Of a DNA stretch of 6,269 nucleotides, positions 6,186-6,269 are shown piece by piece. Location of the stretch: positions 1 through 6,269 of the forward strand of contig JAGADS010000189.1 in NCBI GenBank assembly GCA_017613485.1. The letters are read 5' to 3'. The translations under genes and the position numbers were made by a program. This DNA is from Treponema sp. GTDB taxonomy: Bacteria > Spirochaetota > Spirochaetia > Treponematales > Treponemataceae. Numbering within the stretch: the stretch's first letter is position 1; every line of letters starts with the position of its first letter. The notes beneath the pieces were generated by a model. It ran no database searches. It had not been told where the DNA came from and was given only the letters and a program-made list of their open reading frames with translations.

Positions 6186-6212
6186 TTGACACAAATGTAT
6201 CTTTGTGATAAT
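6186..6212 (+). promoter_or_regulatory. Promoter of the tRNA-Val transcript
   Basis: A perfect -35 hexamer TTGACA at 6186-6191 is followed by GATAAT (5 of 6) at 6207-6212 with a short 15-nt spacer and an extended -10 TGT just before it. An alternative -10, TAATTT at 6209-6214, gives the usual 17-nt spacing but fits only 3 of 6. Transcription would start near 6219, about 10 nt before the tRNA 5' end. Confidence 0.65.
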
Positions 6213-6222
6213 TTTATATCAC
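6190..6222. repeat. Two overlapping inverted repeats inside the tRNA promoter
   Basis: Repeat one is CACAAA (6190-6195) and TTTGTG (6202-6207) around a 6-nt centre. Repeat two is GTGATA (6205-6210) and TATCAC (6217-6222), also around a 6-nt centre. They share the bases GTG at 6205-6207. The first fills the -35/-10 spacer, the second covers the -10 and the expected start. They could be operators, or chance in AT-rich DNA. Confidence 0.6.
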
Positions 6223-6228
6223 TTTAGC

Positions 6229-6269
6229 GGAGGATTAGCTCAGCTGGGAGAGCACCTGGTTTACACCCA
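6229..6269 (+). tRNA. tRNA-Val (anticodon UAC), 3' part beyond the window
   Basis: The first 41 bases of a tRNA are present: acceptor 5' strand GGAGGAT (6229-6235), TA at positions 8-9, D stem GCTC/GAGC (6238-6241, 6250-6253) around loop AGCTGGGA, A26, anticodon stem CCTGG (6255-6259) and loop TTTACAC (6260-6266) with anticodon TAC at 6262-6264, read as valine (GUA and related codons). The last three bases, CCA, begin the expected CCAGG that closes the anticodon stem. The D arm is the same as in E. coli tRNA-Val as I recall it. T arm, acceptor 3' strand and any encoded CCA are outside the window, as may be further tRNAs in the same transcript. Confidence 0.92.

Larger units (their letters stand above)
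6056..6228. other. Divergent intergenic region between hup and tRNA-Val
   Basis: This 173-bp spacer is very AT-rich and has no coding potential that I can see. It holds the hup promoter and leader on the minus strand, the tRNA promoter on the plus strand, a central A/T-run block (about 6140-6170) shared by both as upstream sequence, and a pair of inverted repeats at 6190-6222. Confidence 0.8.

Noticed and set aside
6204..6222. CRP/FNR-like site (TGTGA ... TCAC) at the tRNA promoter
   Set aside because: The half-sites are 10 nt apart, not 6 as in CRP sites, so I list it only as an unassigned inverted repeat.
6110..6269. Riboswitch or T-box in the hup/tRNA spacer
   Set aside because: The hup leader is only about 48 nt and AT-rich, with no conserved riboswitch elements or terminator/antiterminator pair.

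Overview
This window looks like a chromosomal segment of a moderately AT-rich bacterium. The best guess is a spirochaete of the Treponema type from a gut or oral habitat. That guess rests on a secreted BspA-type leucine-rich-repeat protein, a RhlB-like DEAD-box helicase, a TTG start and the general codon style. Clostridia cannot be excluded: the HU protein and the ABC-F protein also resemble Firmicutes homologues. I see no mobile element, CRISPR array, phage gene or integration scar.

Layout from right to left, following the minus strand that carries every protein gene. At the right edge a plus-strand tRNA-Val(UAC) enters the window and is cut off in its anticodon arm. It is divergent from hup (HU, 92 aa), and the 173-bp gap between them holds a promoter for each. 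Downstream of hup lie two GC-rich hairpins, the second ending in a T9 run. Only 17 nt later a stand-alone RlmK-type 23S rRNA methyltransferase begins at a TTG codon. After it, in a 39-nt gap, sits a near-consensus sigma-70 promoter placed so close to the next ATG that the mRNA should be leaderless or nearly so. It drives a RhlB-like DEAD-box RNA helicase (540 aa, long basic tail). One nucleotide after the helicase stop starts a YkpA/YbiT-type ABC-F ATPase (546 aa), and 27 nt after that a secreted LRR protein that runs off the left edge.

Functionally the middle of the window is an rRNA/ribosome module: an rRNA methyltransferase, an RNA helicase that could open its substrate, and a ribosome-acting ABC-F ATPase. 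E. coli has a comparable neighbourhood (rlmKL next to the ABC-F gene uup). The secreted LRR protein is the odd partner.

Most interesting points: (1) in the ABC-F protein every degenerate motif (NBD2 Walker A, NBD2 catalytic Glu to Asp, NBD1 signature) falls in the same composite ATP site, leaving one intact site; (2) the RlmK/helicase pairing may replace in two proteins what fused RlmKL does in one; (3) a probable leaderless helicase mRNA; (4) a terminator almost touching the rlmK ribosome binding site, plus a 24-nt duplication of the start region with two A8 runs; (5) two overlapping inverted repeats within the tRNA-Val promoter. None of these by itself proves a new system; I regard the window as mostly ordinary core genes with a few unusual regulatory and active-site details.
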